A stretch of DNA of 64,000 bases from an uncultured Clostridia bacterium (GCA_947631015.1 CANRJS010000001.1:31561-95560), one strand, 5' to 3'; positions 25,112-36,317 are shown, counted from the first letter of the stretch. Numbers and translations are program-made. Notes: a model not told the origin generated them from the letters alone.

Positions 25112-25306
25112 CTAAAGCCCGAAGAGGGTGCGCACCGTCTCAAACAGGTTGTTTATTTCCTGAAGGAGTATCATGAGCACCACAACAAGTCCCGCAAGCG
25201 TTGTCATCATCGCCTGCTCCTCGCGTCCCGAGCGCACGAGGAGCTGATTGAGCACCGCGACAAGGATACCTATCGCCGCTATTCTGAATATCAGGTCTAC
25301 CTGCAC
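25112..25306 (-). CDS. spoIIIAC: Stage III sporulation protein AC
   Basis: A 64-residue protein with two TM helices (LIFRIAAIGILVAVLNQLL and TLAGLVVVLMILLQEINNLF). Size and sequence are those of the highly conserved SpoIIIAC. It lies between AB and AD as in all known operons. Confidence 0.95.
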   Translation of the reverse strand: MQVDLIFRIAAIGILVAVLNQLLVRSGREEQAMMTTLAGLVVVLMILLQEINNLFETVRTLFGL

Positions 25307-25322
25307 ACAGACATCCCTTTCT

Positions 25323-25817
25323 CTAAAGGAGCATCACCACTGCGGCCGCTCCTCCGCATATCCCGAAGGTTATATACATCCGTCCAGAGCGCCGCCGCTC
25401 GTCCTCCGCCGCGTCTCGGAGGCGCTCTATGCGCAGCTCCGCCTTCTCGAGGGCTCTGCTCTGTTCCTCCGCAGCGCACCGTCCCAGGAGCGGCGCAAGC
25501 TCCGCAAGTATCCCGCGTATCTCCTGCGGCGCGGCGGAGCACGCTTCCAACCAACACCCGGAGGCGTCCGCGCCGCCGCGCGAGCGTATACCGCAGAGCA
25601 CGCTCCCTGCGAAGTCCGGCGAGGCGTCCGCGCGGACGGCCGCCGAAAGAGCCTCCTCGAGCGTCGCAAGCTCCGGATATATCTCCCGCCTCAGCACGCC
25701 GAGCATCGCCGCGTAGGACGAAAGCGTCCTCACCCGCGCGGCGGCGGCGCGGAACGCCGCCACTCCCGCGCCGGACGAGCCGAGTATCACGAGCGCGGCG
25801 CCGACGGCGCGCATCAT
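25323..25817 (-). CDS. spoIIIAB: Stage III sporulation protein AB
   Basis: A 164-residue protein with an N-terminal helix (VGAALVILGSSGAGVAAF), a long helical cytoplasmic part (MLGVLRREIYPELATLEEAL) and a C-terminal TM helix (MYITFGICGGAAAVVMLL). The ATG at 25817 overlaps the spoIIIAA stop as ATGA. A longer open frame upstream lies inside spoIIIAA and is not used. The fold resembles GspF-type assembly proteins. Confidence 0.92.
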   Translation of the reverse strand: MMRAVGAALVILGSSGAGVAAFRAAAARVRTLSSYAAMLGVLRREIYPELATLEEALSAAVRADASPDFAGSVLCGIRSRGGADASGCWLEACSAAPQEIRGILAELAPLLGRCAAEEQSRALEKAELRIERLRDAAEDERRRSGRMYITFGICGGAAAVVMLL

Positions 25818-26710
25818 GTGCGGCGCGGCATATCGGATATGCTCGCCCTCCGCCCGTCCTCGCGGCGCTCTATCAGCACCGCCTTCTCGAAAATATGTAT
25901 AACGCCGGCGAGCGCGGGGCGCGCCGCCGCCTCCTCCGGGGACGCGGCGTGTACCGTCGCGAATACCGCCGTCCCGCAGCCTGAGGCGTGCAGGAGCACG
26001 CGGGCGTCGGCGGGGTCGGTTATCTCGTCGAGCGCCAGCACCTGCGGATTCATGGCGCGGAGCAGCGTGAGCGCGCTCCACGCCTTCGGCGCGCCGGAGA
26101 GCACGTCGGTCCGCATGCCCACGTCAAAGCCCGGAACGCCGCCGGAGCACGCCGCTATTTCGCCGCGCTCGTCCACAAGCGAGACGCGAAAGCCGAGGTC
26201 GCTCACCGTTCTCACAAGGTCGCGGAGCAGCGTCGTCTTCCCGCCGCCCGGGGGCGATACTATGAGCGTCGAGCGCACCCGTCCGCCGGAGCATATCTCC
26301 CCGGAGATGCCGTCCGCCGCGCTGCGAACCTCCTTGGATATTCTGAGGTCAAGCGACGAGAACTCCCGCAATCCGACACATTCCCCGCCGCTCATCGCGG
26401 CGCGTCCGCAGACGCCGAGGCGGTACCCTCCGGCGGCGGTGAGAAATCCCGCCGCCAGCTCGCCCGCGAAGGTGTGAAGCGACCCTCTCGCCGCCCGTGT
26501 CAGAGTGTCGAGGATGTCGTCCGGGGTCACTGGCGGCCCGTCGAGGTCGTGCTCGCCGGACGCCGACGCGACTGCGGGCGCTCTCCCCGTGCGGAGGCGT
26601 ATCTCCTCCGCCTCCGCCATCATCGCCTCGCTCACAGCGAGCGCCCGCAGGCGCAGCTTTGACGGAAGCAGCTCGCACGCCCCGAGATAACGCGAAATAA
26701 AGTAGTCCAT
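25814..26710 (-). CDS. spoIIIAA: Stage III sporulation protein AA (ATPase)
   Basis: A 298-residue secretion-type ATPase that powers the feeding-tube complex. Walker A SPPGGGKTTLLRD is at about 152-164, VSLVDERGEIAA holds the Asp box, and Walker B is QVLALDEITDPAD. SGGYR-like contacts occur before Walker A. The ATG at 26710 was chosen because AGGGGGTG lies 7 bases upstream; the open frame upstream runs into the palindrome array. It is the first gene of the eight-gene operon and has a sigma-E-like promoter in front. Confidence 0.95.
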   Translation of the reverse strand: MDYFISRYLGACELLPSKLRLRALAVSEAMMAEAEEIRLRTGRAPAVASASGEHDLDGPPVTPDDILDTLTRAARGSLHTFAGELAAGFLTAAGGYRLGVCGRAAMSGGECVGLREFSSLDLRISKEVRSAADGISGEICSGGRVRSTLIVSPPGGGKTTLLRDLVRTVSDLGFRVSLVDERGEIAACSGGVPGFDVGMRTDVLSGAPKAWSALTLLRAMNPQVLALDEITDPADARVLLHASGCGTAVFATVHAASPEEAAARPALAGVIHIFEKAVLIERREDGRRASISDMPRRT

Positions 26711-26736
26711 ACCGGTGCACCCCCTTGTCCACTGAA

Positions 26737-26764
26737 AAGATATGCCTGTCCGCCCAAAATATGC
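26737..26764 (-). promoter_or_regulatory. Sigma-E-like promoter of the spoIIIA operon
   Basis: On the minus strand: GCATATT (26764-26758), a 13-base spacer, CATATCTT (26744-26737). This resembles the sigma-E pattern with a CATATT-type -35 and a CATACAAT-type -10, and spoIIIA is a known sigma-E operon. No sigma-A pair is seen here. Confidence 0.5.
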
Positions 26765-27040
26765 ATTGGCAGAGCAAAGCTTTGCGACACTTTGCAGGCG
26801 AAGCCCGCCACCTTGCGGGGAAGCACCGCGTCCGAGTGGGCAGAGCCCACACCCGTATAGCGGGGCAGACCCCGCGAGTATTCGCGGGGGCGACCCCCGC
26901 GTCCTGAAGTGAGGCTGAGCCTCACGGGTACTTTGCGGGGGTTGCGCCCCCGCGCCCTGCGTTACTTTTTGCTTGTGCAAAAAGTAACCAAAAAGCACAC
27001 ATAGGGGAGAAAACAAAGTTTTCTCCCCTATGTACCCCTC
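26765..27040. repeat. Array of tandem palindromes upstream of spoIIIAA
   Basis: At least eight inverted repeats follow one another, each of different sequence: 26774-26785, 26836-26850 (GTGGGC-AGA-GCCCAC), 26860-26875, 26884-26900 (GCGGGGG-CGA-CCCCCGC), 26909-26925 (GTGAGGC-TGA-GCCTCAC), 26935-26953, 26962-26987 (11-bp arms TTACTTTTTGC / GCAAAAAGTAA) and 27001-27031 (14-bp arms). Loops are mostly 3-5 bases. No gene is present. Confidence 0.8.
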
Positions 27041-27344
27041 TTTCCTTTGACCGGGAAGTCTCTGCTACGCGGGGCGTCCGTCCGTAGCTTAGTACAAGCT
27101 TCCACGCCCATACTTTCCCCTAGAACCGAAAGTTCCGTCTTCTCGGGGAAGTATCTGCATTACGCTTATAGTGTGAGCGTAGGACCGGACTTTTATATCT
27201 ACTACGCAGGAACTGTTCGATGTCGTCGAATACAGTGGGAAAGTCGGATAGAAACTCACCCGGTCGGATGACAGATTTGTTTGAATCAGTGTGTCGTCCT
27301 ATTCTGGCAGTAATGGTGTTGTGTCTGTATTGGGAGAGGAATCA
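27041..27344. other. Gene-free lower-GC gap between palindrome arrays
   Basis: About 300 bases, visibly less GC-rich than the surroundings. Short open frames exist on both strands (for example 74 codons at 27047-27271), but none has a ribosome site, a recognisable family or the codon use of neighbouring genes. It may be the remnant of an inserted or decayed sequence. I see no RNA gene. Confidence 0.5.
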
Positions 27345-27523
27345 TTAAGGGAGAGGGCTTCGCCCTCTCCCTTAATCGCGCTTTTTGATTACTTTTTGCG
27401 CGAGCAAAAAGTAATGCAGGGGTGCGGGGCGGCACAGCCCCGCCGGGGATGCGGGGGCAGCGCCCCCGCAAGCCCTCGGAACCGCCAGGTTCCGCATAAA
27501 ACCTCGAAGTTTTACTTCGTAAA
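27345..27523. repeat. Second array of tandem palindromes, downstream of ligA
   Basis: Six inverted repeats: 27345-27375 (14-bp arms TTAAGGGAGAGGGC / GCCCTCTCCCTTAA, loop TTC), 27388-27415 (12-bp arms, loop GCGA, with the same TTACTTTTTGC core as at 26962), 27424-27443, 27451-27469 (GCGGGGGC-AGC-GCCCCCGC), 27477-27494 and 27505-27519. They start immediately after the ligA stop, so they will be at the 3' end of the ligA transcript and may terminate or protect it. Confidence 0.8.
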
Positions 27524-29542
<2,019 letters not shown>

Positions 29543-29546
29543 TTAG

Positions 29547-29575
29547 ATTATACCACCGCCGTCCCCGCGCCGCAA
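29547..29575 (-). promoter_or_regulatory. Promoter of ligA
   Basis: On the minus strand: TTGCGG (29575-29570), 17-base spacer, TATAAT (29552-29547), about 45 bases before the ligA ATG. Confidence 0.65.
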
Positions 29576-29578
29576 GAG

Positions 29579-29956
29579 TCAGAGAAGATTTCCGAGCGTC
29601 AGACGCTCGCCGTCGCTTATCAGCTGAAGCTCCTCTATCGCCTCCGAGTACGCCTCCGCCGCGGCGGTGGGGTCGCTCTTGAGCAGGCGTATCAGCACGT
29701 CCAGCCGTCTCTCCGCCGAGGCGGAGGCTTCTCCGTGCAGCGCCGCGCCGAAGAACTGCCGGGACGTCTCCCAGCGCTCGCGCGCAGACTGCGCGAGCAC
29801 GAGCGCGCCCTGAATGTCTCCCGCAATGAACTTCTTCTCCGAAAGAGTGAGTTCTTCGGAGATCTCATCCATGCACCGCTCGAGCGTGATGCCGGAGACG
29901 ACGCATACCGTCCCGACCGCCACGAGCACCGCAAGCCCTATCATAAGGTAGCGCAT
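29579..29956 (-). CDS. DUF4363 family protein
   Basis: A 125-residue protein with an N-terminal TM helix (LMIGLAVLVAVGTVCVVSGI) and a helical outer part (RCMDEISEELTLSEKKFIAGD, RWETSRQFFGAALHGE). This pattern matches DUF4363, often found beside DUF421 genes in spore formers; the function is unknown. The ATG overlaps the stop of the DUF421 gene by one base (TGATG), so the pair is translationally coupled. A longer open frame upstream is the DUF421 gene in another frame. Confidence 0.8.
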   Translation of the reverse strand: MRYLMIGLAVLVAVGTVCVVSGITLERCMDEISEELTLSEKKFIAGDIQGALVLAQSARERWETSRQFFGAALHGEASASAERRLDVLIRLLKSDPTAAAEAYSEAIEELQLISDGERLTLGNLL

Positions 29957-30633
29957 CAGCTCTCCTCCTTGCGTTCGACGTATATCTTGCCGATGTCGTC
30001 TATCGTCATGAGAAATATCCTCTCCGGCGACGGGTGGCCGTTCTCGCGGAGCCACTTCTCAAGCCCGCTCCTGTCCATGCCGCGAAGCGAGAGGTTGCGG
30101 CCTATCACCCGCCCGTCGCTTATTATCGTCATCGGCAGACCGTGCTCCTTCGGGGTGACGCCGAGGTCCTTCGGCGTCGCGCTGTCGTCTGCGGAGTAGC
30201 GTATGGCGCTCACCTCTCCGCCCGGCTCGAGAATGACGTACCGCAGGGTGTCGAGGTCGGTGATGCCCTTTTTGCGGAGCTCCTCTATGAGCTCGTCTAC
30301 AGACATGCGGCTCCGGTGCAGCTCGCGCTGGTCTATCTTCCCTTCTCTTAGGACTATGGCCGGCCGCCCGCTCACGATCGCGCGGAAGCGCAGGCTTTTC
30401 AGCGCCCCGAATGTGGAGATGTATTCCAGCCCGACGAGGACTATGATCGGTATCAGCCCGTAAAGCAAGGGGATGTTGTTGTCCTGCATGGGTATCGACG
30501 CAAGTTCGCTTATCATCATCGCCACAACGAACTCGCTTGCCGAGAGCTGTCCCAGCTGCCGCTTGCCCATGGCGCGCATGGCGGCGATTATCGTAACATA
30601 GAGGATAATGGCCCTCACAAACAATACCTGCAA
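29956..30633 (-). CDS. DUF421 (YetF-like) membrane protein
   Basis: A 225-residue membrane protein of the DUF421/YetF family. Three N-terminal TM helices (FVRAIILYVTIIAAMRAMGKRQLGQLSASEFVVAM, LLYGLIPIIVLVGLEYIS) precede two cytoplasmic YetF repeats (GRPAIVLREGKIDQRELHRSRMSVDELIEELR). The family occurs widely in spore formers, with a role in spore germination or envelope function suspected. The start is taken as TTG at 30633, because GGGAGG lies eight bases upstream and the coded MQVLFVRAI begins at the first TM; ATG codons occur only inside. Confidence 0.85.
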   Translation of the reverse strand: MQVLFVRAIILYVTIIAAMRAMGKRQLGQLSASEFVVAMMISELASIPMQDNNIPLLYGLIPIIVLVGLEYISTFGALKSLRFRAIVSGRPAIVLREGKIDQRELHRSRMSVDELIEELRKKGITDLDTLRYVILEPGGEVSAIRYSADDSATPKDLGVTPKEHGLPMTIISDGRVIGRNLSLRGMDRSGLEKWLRENGHPSPERIFLMTIDDIGKIYVERKEES

Positions 30634-30749
30634 CTGCCCCGCCTCCCAAAATTCTGTCGCTTGACCATTATACTTGCCCGCTTGTCGCCGGATTATGCGC
30701 AACGGGACAGGCGGCGGCGCATACACTTGATACGGCGGGAGGTGTTTAT

Positions 30750-31502
30750 ATGCGGAGGATAATGCCGTCGCTTCGGACGGCACTGGCGCGGCGAAGGGTG
30801 CGCCGCGCGGCGTCCGGACGGAGGAGCTTCGAGCGGCGTCTGCTTGTGCGGCTTGCAGTAATTCTCGCGGCGGCGGCGCTGATGTTCGCGTGGTTTCAGA
30901 GAAGGCTCCGCCCCGTGGTGGAACAGCTTGCGGCAAGCCGCGTCGCGTATCTCGCGGGCGAGGTGATAAACAGCGCCGTAAACGAGCAGATAGCCGAGAG
31001 CGGCGCGGGCTACGACGACCTCGTCCTGCTCGAAAAGGACGCCTCCGGGAAGGTCACGGCGCTGAAAACGAATATGTCCGCCATAAACCGGCTCAAGACC
31101 GATATAACGGCGCTCGTGCTCGAGAGGATAAACAATATGGACACCTCCGAGCTTGCCATCCCGCTCGGAAACATCATCGACGGCGAGCTGTTCAGCGGAC
31201 GCGGCCCGGAGATACCCGTGCTGGTCGTACCGGTCGGGACGGCGGAGGCGGACTTCTCCACGGCGCTCGTGACCGCCGGGATAAATCAGACGCGCCACCA
31301 GATGATAGTCACCGTGACGGCGGATATTTCCGTACTGCTGCCGGGCTACGAGACATCGACGAGGGTGTCCTCAAAGGTAGTCGTCGCCGAGACGGTGATA
31401 GTGGGAGACGTGCCGGAGGCGTATACATACCTAGAGGACACCGGCGCTTCCCCGCGAGAGCTCTACGGCGACTATGACATAGTGGCGGAGCCGCCGGACT
31501 GA
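30750..31502 (+). CDS. yunB: Sporulation protein YunB
   Basis: A 250-residue sporulation protein. A very basic N-terminus (about 30 residues, Arg-rich) leads to one TM helix (LAVILAAAALMFAWF). The outer domain has the YunB pattern INSAVNEQI, GNIIDGELFSGRGPEIPV and GINQTRHQM. In Bacillus yunB is a sigma-E gene needed for normal sporulation. GGGAGGTG lies six bases before the ATG. It is followed by the SLH-GH18 gene on the same strand, which has its own promoter. Confidence 0.9.
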   Translation: MRRIMPSLRTALARRRVRRAASGRRSFERRLLVRLAVILAAAALMFAWFQRRLRPVVEQLAASRVAYLAGEVINSAVNEQIAESGAGYDDLVLLEKDASGKVTALKTNMSAINRLKTDITALVLERINNMDTSELAIPLGNIIDGELFSGRGPEIPVLVVPVGTAEADFSTALVTAGINQTRHQMIVTVTADISVLLPGYETSTRVSSKVVVAETVIVGDVPEAYTYLEDTGASPRELYGDYDIVAEPPD

Positions 31503-31504
31503 GC

Positions 31505-31533
31505 TTGTATTGTCCGCGCGGATGTGCTACAAT
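31505..31533 (+). promoter_or_regulatory. Promoter of the SLH-GH18 gene
   Basis: TTGTAT (31505-31510), 17-base spacer, TACAAT (31528-31533), 41 bases before the ATG. A CATACAAA sequence just downstream resembles a sigma-E -10 but has no matching -35. Confidence 0.55.
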
Positions 31534-31574
31534 CATACAAAGGACTTTGATGAGCCCGAAAAGGAAGTGACGCT

Positions 31575-33215
31575 ATGCGCAAAAGACTTGTATCGTTCGT
31601 GCTCGCAGTTATTATGCTTCTGCCGGCGGTCTCCGCCTCCGCCGCGCCTGCGGAGGAGCCGTATTCGGATATGCCCGCCGCCGGGTGGGCGCGGGACGCA
31701 GTGTCAAAAGCAACGGAATACGGTCTGATGGAGGGCGTCGGCGGCGGACGTTTCGGCACCGGCAGAATCATCCTACGCGAACAGTTCGTGACGATACTTT
31801 TCAGAATGTTCGGCTGGTCGGAGGAGCCGGAGGACGTGTTTGACGACATCTCCGGCCGCTGGTCCCGCACATACATAAACGCGGCGGCAAAGCACGGCGC
31901 GGTGGACGCCGGCGGCGATTTCCGACCCGCAGACCCGATAACCCGCCGCGAGATGGCGGTGATGCTCGTCCGTGCGCTCGGATACGGCGGCGCGGCGGAA
32001 GCGTCCGAAAACTGGGACGGACTTCCGTTTGCCGACGTCACGGAGGACAAGGGATACATCTCGGTCGCATACGATATCGGTATGACTACCGGCGTCTCGG
32101 AAACCTCCTTTGCCCCGGAGGGATACGCAAAGCGCGAGGAAGCGGCGGCGATGCTCGTGCGTATCTACGAACGCCGCGTCTCCCCGCTCGGATGGCGGCA
32201 CGCCTTCTACGCCATCTCTTCATACAGCCAGCTCGAGCTTGCAAAGTCGCTTGACGCGGTGAGCCTCGGCTGGAGCCGTATGCGCATAGAGGACGGCGCG
32301 CCACGGCTCGTCACCACTCCGTCCGGCGGGAACGAATACTGCGTGCCGGACGGGTATGAGGAGGTCACGGAGGCGCTGCATGACAGCGGCGTCACCCTGC
32401 ACCTCGACATCGTGATGACGGGCGTGACGAGCGCCGCGTTTGTCGATGCCTTCTCCCTGCCGGAGAACCGCTCCGCCGCCGTGGATATGATACTCGGCGA
32501 GATAAAGAAGCTCGGTCTCGACGGCGCGACAATAGACTTTGAGGGACTTCGCGCTACCGCCCGCGAGCCGTTCGAGCTCTTCCTGCGCGAGCTCGACGGG
32601 GCGCTCGAGTCGGCAGGGTTCACCCTCTACGTCGCGGTGATGCCGGCTACCGCCGACGGGGTCTACTACGACGGATACGACTACCGCGAGATAGGCGAGC
32701 TTGCGGACAGGGTGATACTCATGGCGCACGACTACGCGCCGCGACAGATTGAGGAAAACCTTCTCGGCTCGACCTTCTACAAAAACGCCGCGCTCACCCC
32801 GATAAACTCGGTCTACTACTCGCTCCGCGCGGCGTGTGACCCGAAGACCGGTGTCCGCGATAAATCGAAGCTCGCCCTTGCCGTCAGCATGACGGCGATG
32901 GCGTGGGAGACCGATGACTCCGGAAAGCTCACCTCCACGCAGCCGCAGTACCCGACATACGAAACGGTGCTCCGCCGCATCGAGGGCGGCGCGACGATGG
33001 GCTGGTCGTCCGCGCTCGGCAATCCGTACCTCACCTACAGCACCGAGGACGGGCAGAACATCTTCCTGTGGTACGAGAATGAGCGGAGCATCGGCGAAAA
33101 GCTTGACCTTATGCGCCTCTTCGGCGTCACGGGAGTGTCGGTGTGGCGGCTCGGGCTCATCCCCGAGGCTCAGGACGCCGCCGCGCGCCTCAACGTGGCG
33201 GCTCTGCTGGGATAA
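31575..33215 (+). CDS. Secreted SLH-domain glycoside hydrolase, GH18 family
   Basis: A 546-residue exported protein. The signal peptide ends near residue 24 (SASAA). Residues about 30-205 are SLH-type repeats (PAAGWARDAVSKATEYGLMEG, ILREQFVTILFRMFGW, ITRREMAVMLVRALGY, KREEAAAMLVRIYER) that bind cell-wall polymers. A GH18 barrel follows. The motif DGATIDFEGL near 314-323 contains the catalytic Glu, and WSSALGNPYLTY and GVSVWRLGL complete the barrel. Relatives include spore cortex lytic N-acetylglucosaminidases (YaaH/SleL) with other wall-binding modules. The next gene beyond the terminator is convergent engB. Confidence 0.9.
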   Translation: MRKRLVSFVLAVIMLLPAVSASAAPAEEPYSDMPAAGWARDAVSKATEYGLMEGVGGGRFGTGRIILREQFVTILFRMFGWSEEPEDVFDDISGRWSRTYINAAAKHGAVDAGGDFRPADPITRREMAVMLVRALGYGGAAEASENWDGLPFADVTEDKGYISVAYDIGMTTGVSETSFAPEGYAKREEAAAMLVRIYERRVSPLGWRHAFYAISSYSQLELAKSLDAVSLGWSRMRIEDGAPRLVTTPSGGNEYCVPDGYEEVTEALHDSGVTLHLDIVMTGVTSAAFVDAFSLPENRSAAVDMILGEIKKLGLDGATIDFEGLRATAREPFELFLRELDGALESAGFTLYVAVMPATADGVYYDGYDYREIGELADRVILMAHDYAPRQIEENLLGSTFYKNAALTPINSVYYSLRAACDPKTGVRDKSKLALAVSMTAMAWETDDSGKLTSTQPQYPTYETVLRRIEGGATMGWSSALGNPYLTYSTEDGQNIFLWYENERSIGEKLDLMRLFGVTGVSVWRLGLIPEAQDAAARLNVAALLG

Positions 33216-33229
33216 ACCTTCTAAAGAAA

Positions 33230-33266
33230 GAAACCGAGGCACAGCAAAAAGCTGCGCCTCGGTTTC
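33230..33266. terminator. Bidirectional terminator between the GH18 gene and engB
   Basis: Arms GAAACCGAGGC / GCCTCGGTTTC plus CAGC / GCTG with an A-rich loop. It serves the GH18 gene on + and the lon-engB transcript on -. Confidence 0.85.
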
Positions 33267-33285
33267 TGTTATCTCGGAATTCACT

Positions 33286-33885
33286 TTATTTTCCTTCCCA
33301 CGCGGCTGTGACCGCCGCGCGGAGCGGTTCGATGTTCTCCTTCTTCCTTGCGGAGTAGAGAATGACCGGGTCGCGCTCGTCGAGCGTGAGCGTCTCGCGG
33401 ATAGTCCGCACCGCATCCTCCCGCGCGCTTTTCTTCAGCCCGTCAGACTTGTTCGCCGCGACGAGGAAGGGATACCCGCACTGGCGGAAGTAGTCGCACA
33501 TATTCCGGTCGTCGGCGGTGGGCGCGTGGCGGCTGTCTACGATGAGGACGCAGAGCACGGGTCCCGCCTCGCGGTCGGCGAAGTAGTCCTCCATCATCTC
33601 GCCCCACCTGTCCCGCTCCTTCTGCGAGACCTTCGCAAAGCCGTAGCCCGGCAGGTCGACAAGGTAAGCCTTCCCGTCTATTGCGAAGTAGTTGACATGC
33701 GCGGTCTTGCCGGGGCTTTCGCTCACCCGGGCAAGCGAGTTGCGGTTGAGAATGGCGTTTATCGTCGAGCTCTTTCCGACGTTTGAGCGCCCCGCGAACG
33801 CCACCTTCGGCAGTCCGTCGCGTATGAAGCCGCTCTTTCCCGCGGCGGAGCGCAGAAATTCGGCGTTATGCAGATTTATCGGCAT
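33286..33885 (-). CDS. engB: Ribosome biogenesis GTPase EngB/YsxC
   Basis: A 199-residue TRAFAC GTPase that helps assemble the large ribosomal subunit. It shows G1 [12 protein letters not shown] (about 30-41), G3 [12 protein letters not shown]4 ANKSDGLKK and G5 YSARKKEN. The N-terminal NAEFLRSAA is typical. The ATG lies 20 bases inside the end of lon, a conserved lon-engB pairing. Confidence 0.95.
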   Translation of the reverse strand: MPINLHNAEFLRSAAGKSGFIRDGLPKVAFAGRSNVGKSSTINAILNRNSLARVSESPGKTAHVNYFAIDGKAYLVDLPGYGFAKVSQKERDRWGEMMEDYFADREAGPVLCVLIVDSRHAPTADDRNMCDYFRQCGYPFLVAANKSDGLKKSAREDAVRTIRETLTLDERDPVILYSARKKENIEPLRAAVTAAWEGK

Positions 33886-36235
33886 ATTTTGCAGGCTCCT
33901 TGCTCCCCACGGGCAGAATGGCGGCCTTGAACACGTCGAGCGCGCTCCCCGCCGTGACGAAGTTCAGCGCGGCGCGGACGGTCGGGTCTATCTCCGCAAG
34001 GTCGCTCTCGTTGTCCTCGGGTATTATCACCGTGCGGATGCCGTTCCGATACGCCGCCATCGTCTTTTCCTTGAGGCCGCCTATCGGCAGGACGCGGCCG
34101 CGTATCGTTATCTCTCCCGTCATGGCGACGTCCGAGCGGACCGGCGCGCCGAGGAGCGCCGAGCATATCGCCGTCGCTATCGTGACGCCGGCGGAAGGCC
34201 CGTCCTTCGGAATAGCGCCCTCCGGGAAGTGGATATGTATGTCCTTTGTCTTGTAGAAGTCCGGGTCTATGCCGAGCTCGTCCGCCACAGAGCGGATATA
34301 GCTTATCGCGGCGCGGGCGCTCTCCTTCATGACGTCGCCAAGGTTGCCGGTGAGCTCTATCTTCCCGGTGCCCGGCATAACGCCGGCCTCGGTCTCAAGT
34401 ATCTCTCCGCCGACCGACGTCCACGCGAGGCCGCAGACAACGCCCGCCTCGTCCCGTCCGCTCCGGCGCTCCGGCTTGTAGCGATGCGGCCCGAGAAGCG
34501 TCTCGAGGTCGCGCACGCGGATGTGGACAGACTCCTCTCCGGACGCCACCCTCTTTGCCGCCTTGCGGCAGAGCGAGGCAAGCTCACGCTCGAGGCTGCG
34601 GACGCCGCTCTCCCTCGTGTATAGCGTGATAACGTCCCGTATGGCCTTGCTGTCGACGCGCATGGTCTTAGGTGTGAGTCCGTGCTTTGCCGTCTGCTTT
34701 GGAAGAAGATACTTCGTTGCTATCTTCATCTTCTCCTCGTCGGTGTAGCTGGAAAGTTCTATGACTTCCATGCGGTCAAGCAGCGGACGCGGTATCGTGT
34801 CGAGGGTGTTCGCCGTTGTCACGAACAGCGTCTGCGAGAGGTCGAAAGGTATCTCTATGTAGTGGTCGCGGAAGGCGTGGTTCTGCTCCGCGTCAAGCAC
34901 CTCGAGAAGCGCCGCGGCGGGGTCGCCGTGGAAGTCCGCGCCGAGCTTATCCACCTCGTCGAGAATGAGTACGGCGTTCTTCGAGCCAGCCTGCGCGAGG
35001 GCGTTCATGATGCGCCCCGGCATCGCGCCGACGTAGGTCTTGCGGTGGCCGCGTATCTCTGCCTCGTCGCGTATGCCGCCGAGACTTAGGCGCGCGGTCT
35101 TCCGTCCCATAGCGGACGCGAGGCTCATCGCTATCGAGGTCTTGCCCACTCCCGGAGGACCGACGAGGCATATCACCTGTCCGCCTATGTCCGGCTTCAG
35201 CTTGCGCACTGCAAGAAACTCAAGTATGCGCTCCTTGACCTTTTCGAGGCCGTAGTGCTGCCTATCAAGTATGCGGGCGGCGCGGGCGAGGTCGGTGTTG
35301 TCCTTCGTCTCGACGTTCCACGGGAGCTCGAGGACGGTGTCGAGGTAGGTGCGCGAGACCGCCGCCTCCGCGGACGACGGGTGCATCATCTCGAGCCGCG
35401 CGACCTCCTTAGTAAGCTTTTCCTTATACTCCGGAGCAAGCTGCAGCTCGGCTATCCGGCGGCGGTAATCCTCCGCGCCGGTCTCCTCCGGCTCCTCGCC
35501 GAGCTCCTCGCGTATGGCGCGGAGCTGTTCGCGCAGGAACTGCTCCCTGTGGCTCTGCCCCACGCGCTGGCGCACGCGGTACTGTATGCCCCGGTCGAGC
35601 TCGATTATCTCGGTCTCGCTCTCGAGCAGCGCCGCGACGCTCTCAAGGCGCTGCGCCACGCGCAACTCCTCGAGTATCGACTGCTTTGCCTCCACCGCCA
35701 CGGGGAGGTTCTGGGCTATGTAGTCGGAGAGATAGGACGCGTCGTCCGCGCCGAGCACGCCGTGAAGTATCTCCTGCGAGATGCGCGGCGACATTTCGGC
35801 GTACCGTTCAAACTCGCTGTGCGTATGGCGGACAAGCGCCTCGAGCCGCTTTGCCGACATCCGCGCGGACGGCCTATCCTCGAGCCGTTCGACGTCGGCG
35901 ACGTAACAGCCGCCCTCGCTCGTGACCCCGGCGCGGCGGGCGCGGAACAGACCTTCCACGAGGACGCGGACGGTCTCGTCCGGCAGCTTGAACACCTGGC
36001 ACACCTTCGAGACTGTGCCAACCTCGTAGACCTCGTCCGGCGACGGGTCTTCCTTCTGGACGTCCTTCTGCGCGGCAAGGAACACGAGCTGGTCCGAGGA
36101 GCGCAGCGCCGCGTCGATAGCGGCGGCGCTCTTCTCGCGCGCGACGTCGAAGAACATTATCATGCGCGGGAACACGGTGAGCCCGCGCAGAACAAGCATC
36201 GGGAGAGTTGTGACGTTTTTCTCTGTATTTTCCAT
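33866..36235 (-). CDS. lon: ATP-dependent protease Lon
   Basis: A 789-residue protease that degrades misfolded and regulatory proteins. The N-terminal LON substrate domain ([22 protein letters not shown]) is followed by AAA+ Walker [12 protein letters not shown] and Walker [14 protein letters not shown]. The C-terminal protease domain has catalytic Ser in [12 protein letters not shown] and Lys in [10 protein letters not shown]. The ATG at 36235 was chosen: it is preceded by GAGGT and starts at the LON domain, while the longer frame has no site. It is transcribed from a promoter just upstream. Confidence 0.97.
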   Translation of the reverse strand: MENTEKNVTTLPMLVLRGLTVFPRMIMFFDVAREKSAAAIDAALRSSDQLVFLAAQKDVQKEDPSPDEVYEVGTVSKVCQVFKLPDETVRVLVEGLFRARRAGVTSEGGCYVADVERLEDRPSARMSAKRLEALVRHTHSEFERYAEMSPRISQEILHGVLGADDASYLSDYIAQNLPVAVEAKQSILEELRVAQRLESVAALLESETEIIELDRGIQYRVRQRVGQSHREQFLREQLRAIREELGEEPEETGAEDYRRRIAELQLAPEYKEKLTKEVARLEMMHPSSAEAAVSRTYLDTVLELPWNVETKDNTDLARAARILDRQHYGLEKVKERILEFLAVRKLKPDIGGQVICLVGPPGVGKTSIAMSLASAMGRKTARLSLGGIRDEAEIRGHRKTYVGAMPGRIMNALAQAGSKNAVLILDEVDKLGADFHGDPAAALLEVLDAEQNHAFRDHYIEIPFDLSQTLFVTTANTLDTIPRPLLDRMEVIELSSYTDEEKMKIATKYLLPKQTAKHGLTPKTMRVDSKAIRDVITLYTRESGVRSLERELASLCRKAAKRVASGEESVHIRVRDLETLLGPHRYKPERRSGRDEAGVVCGLAWTSVGGEILETEAGVMPGTGKIELTGNLGDVMKESARAAISYIRSVADELGIDPDFYKTKDIHIHFPEGAIPKDGPSAGVTIATAICSALLGAPVRSDVAMTGEITIRGRVLPIGGLKEKTMAAYRNGIRTVIIPEDNESDLAEIDPTVRAALNFVTAGSALDVFKAAILPVGSKEPAKYADKSA

Positions 36236-36317
36236 TTTTACCTCATAAACACGGCGCGGCGTTCCGCCGCTCCGAAAAGTTGATATTTGAAAAAAGCCGG
36301 GCATACGCCCTAAAAAT

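Noticed and set aside
27047-27271. 74-codon frame on + in the orphan gap
   Set aside because: No ribosome site or family; opposite-strand frames of similar length exist, so it is not distinguishable from chance.
26765-27523. CRISPR array
   Set aside because: Palindromes differ in sequence and spacing; there is no constant repeat with unique spacers and no cas gene.
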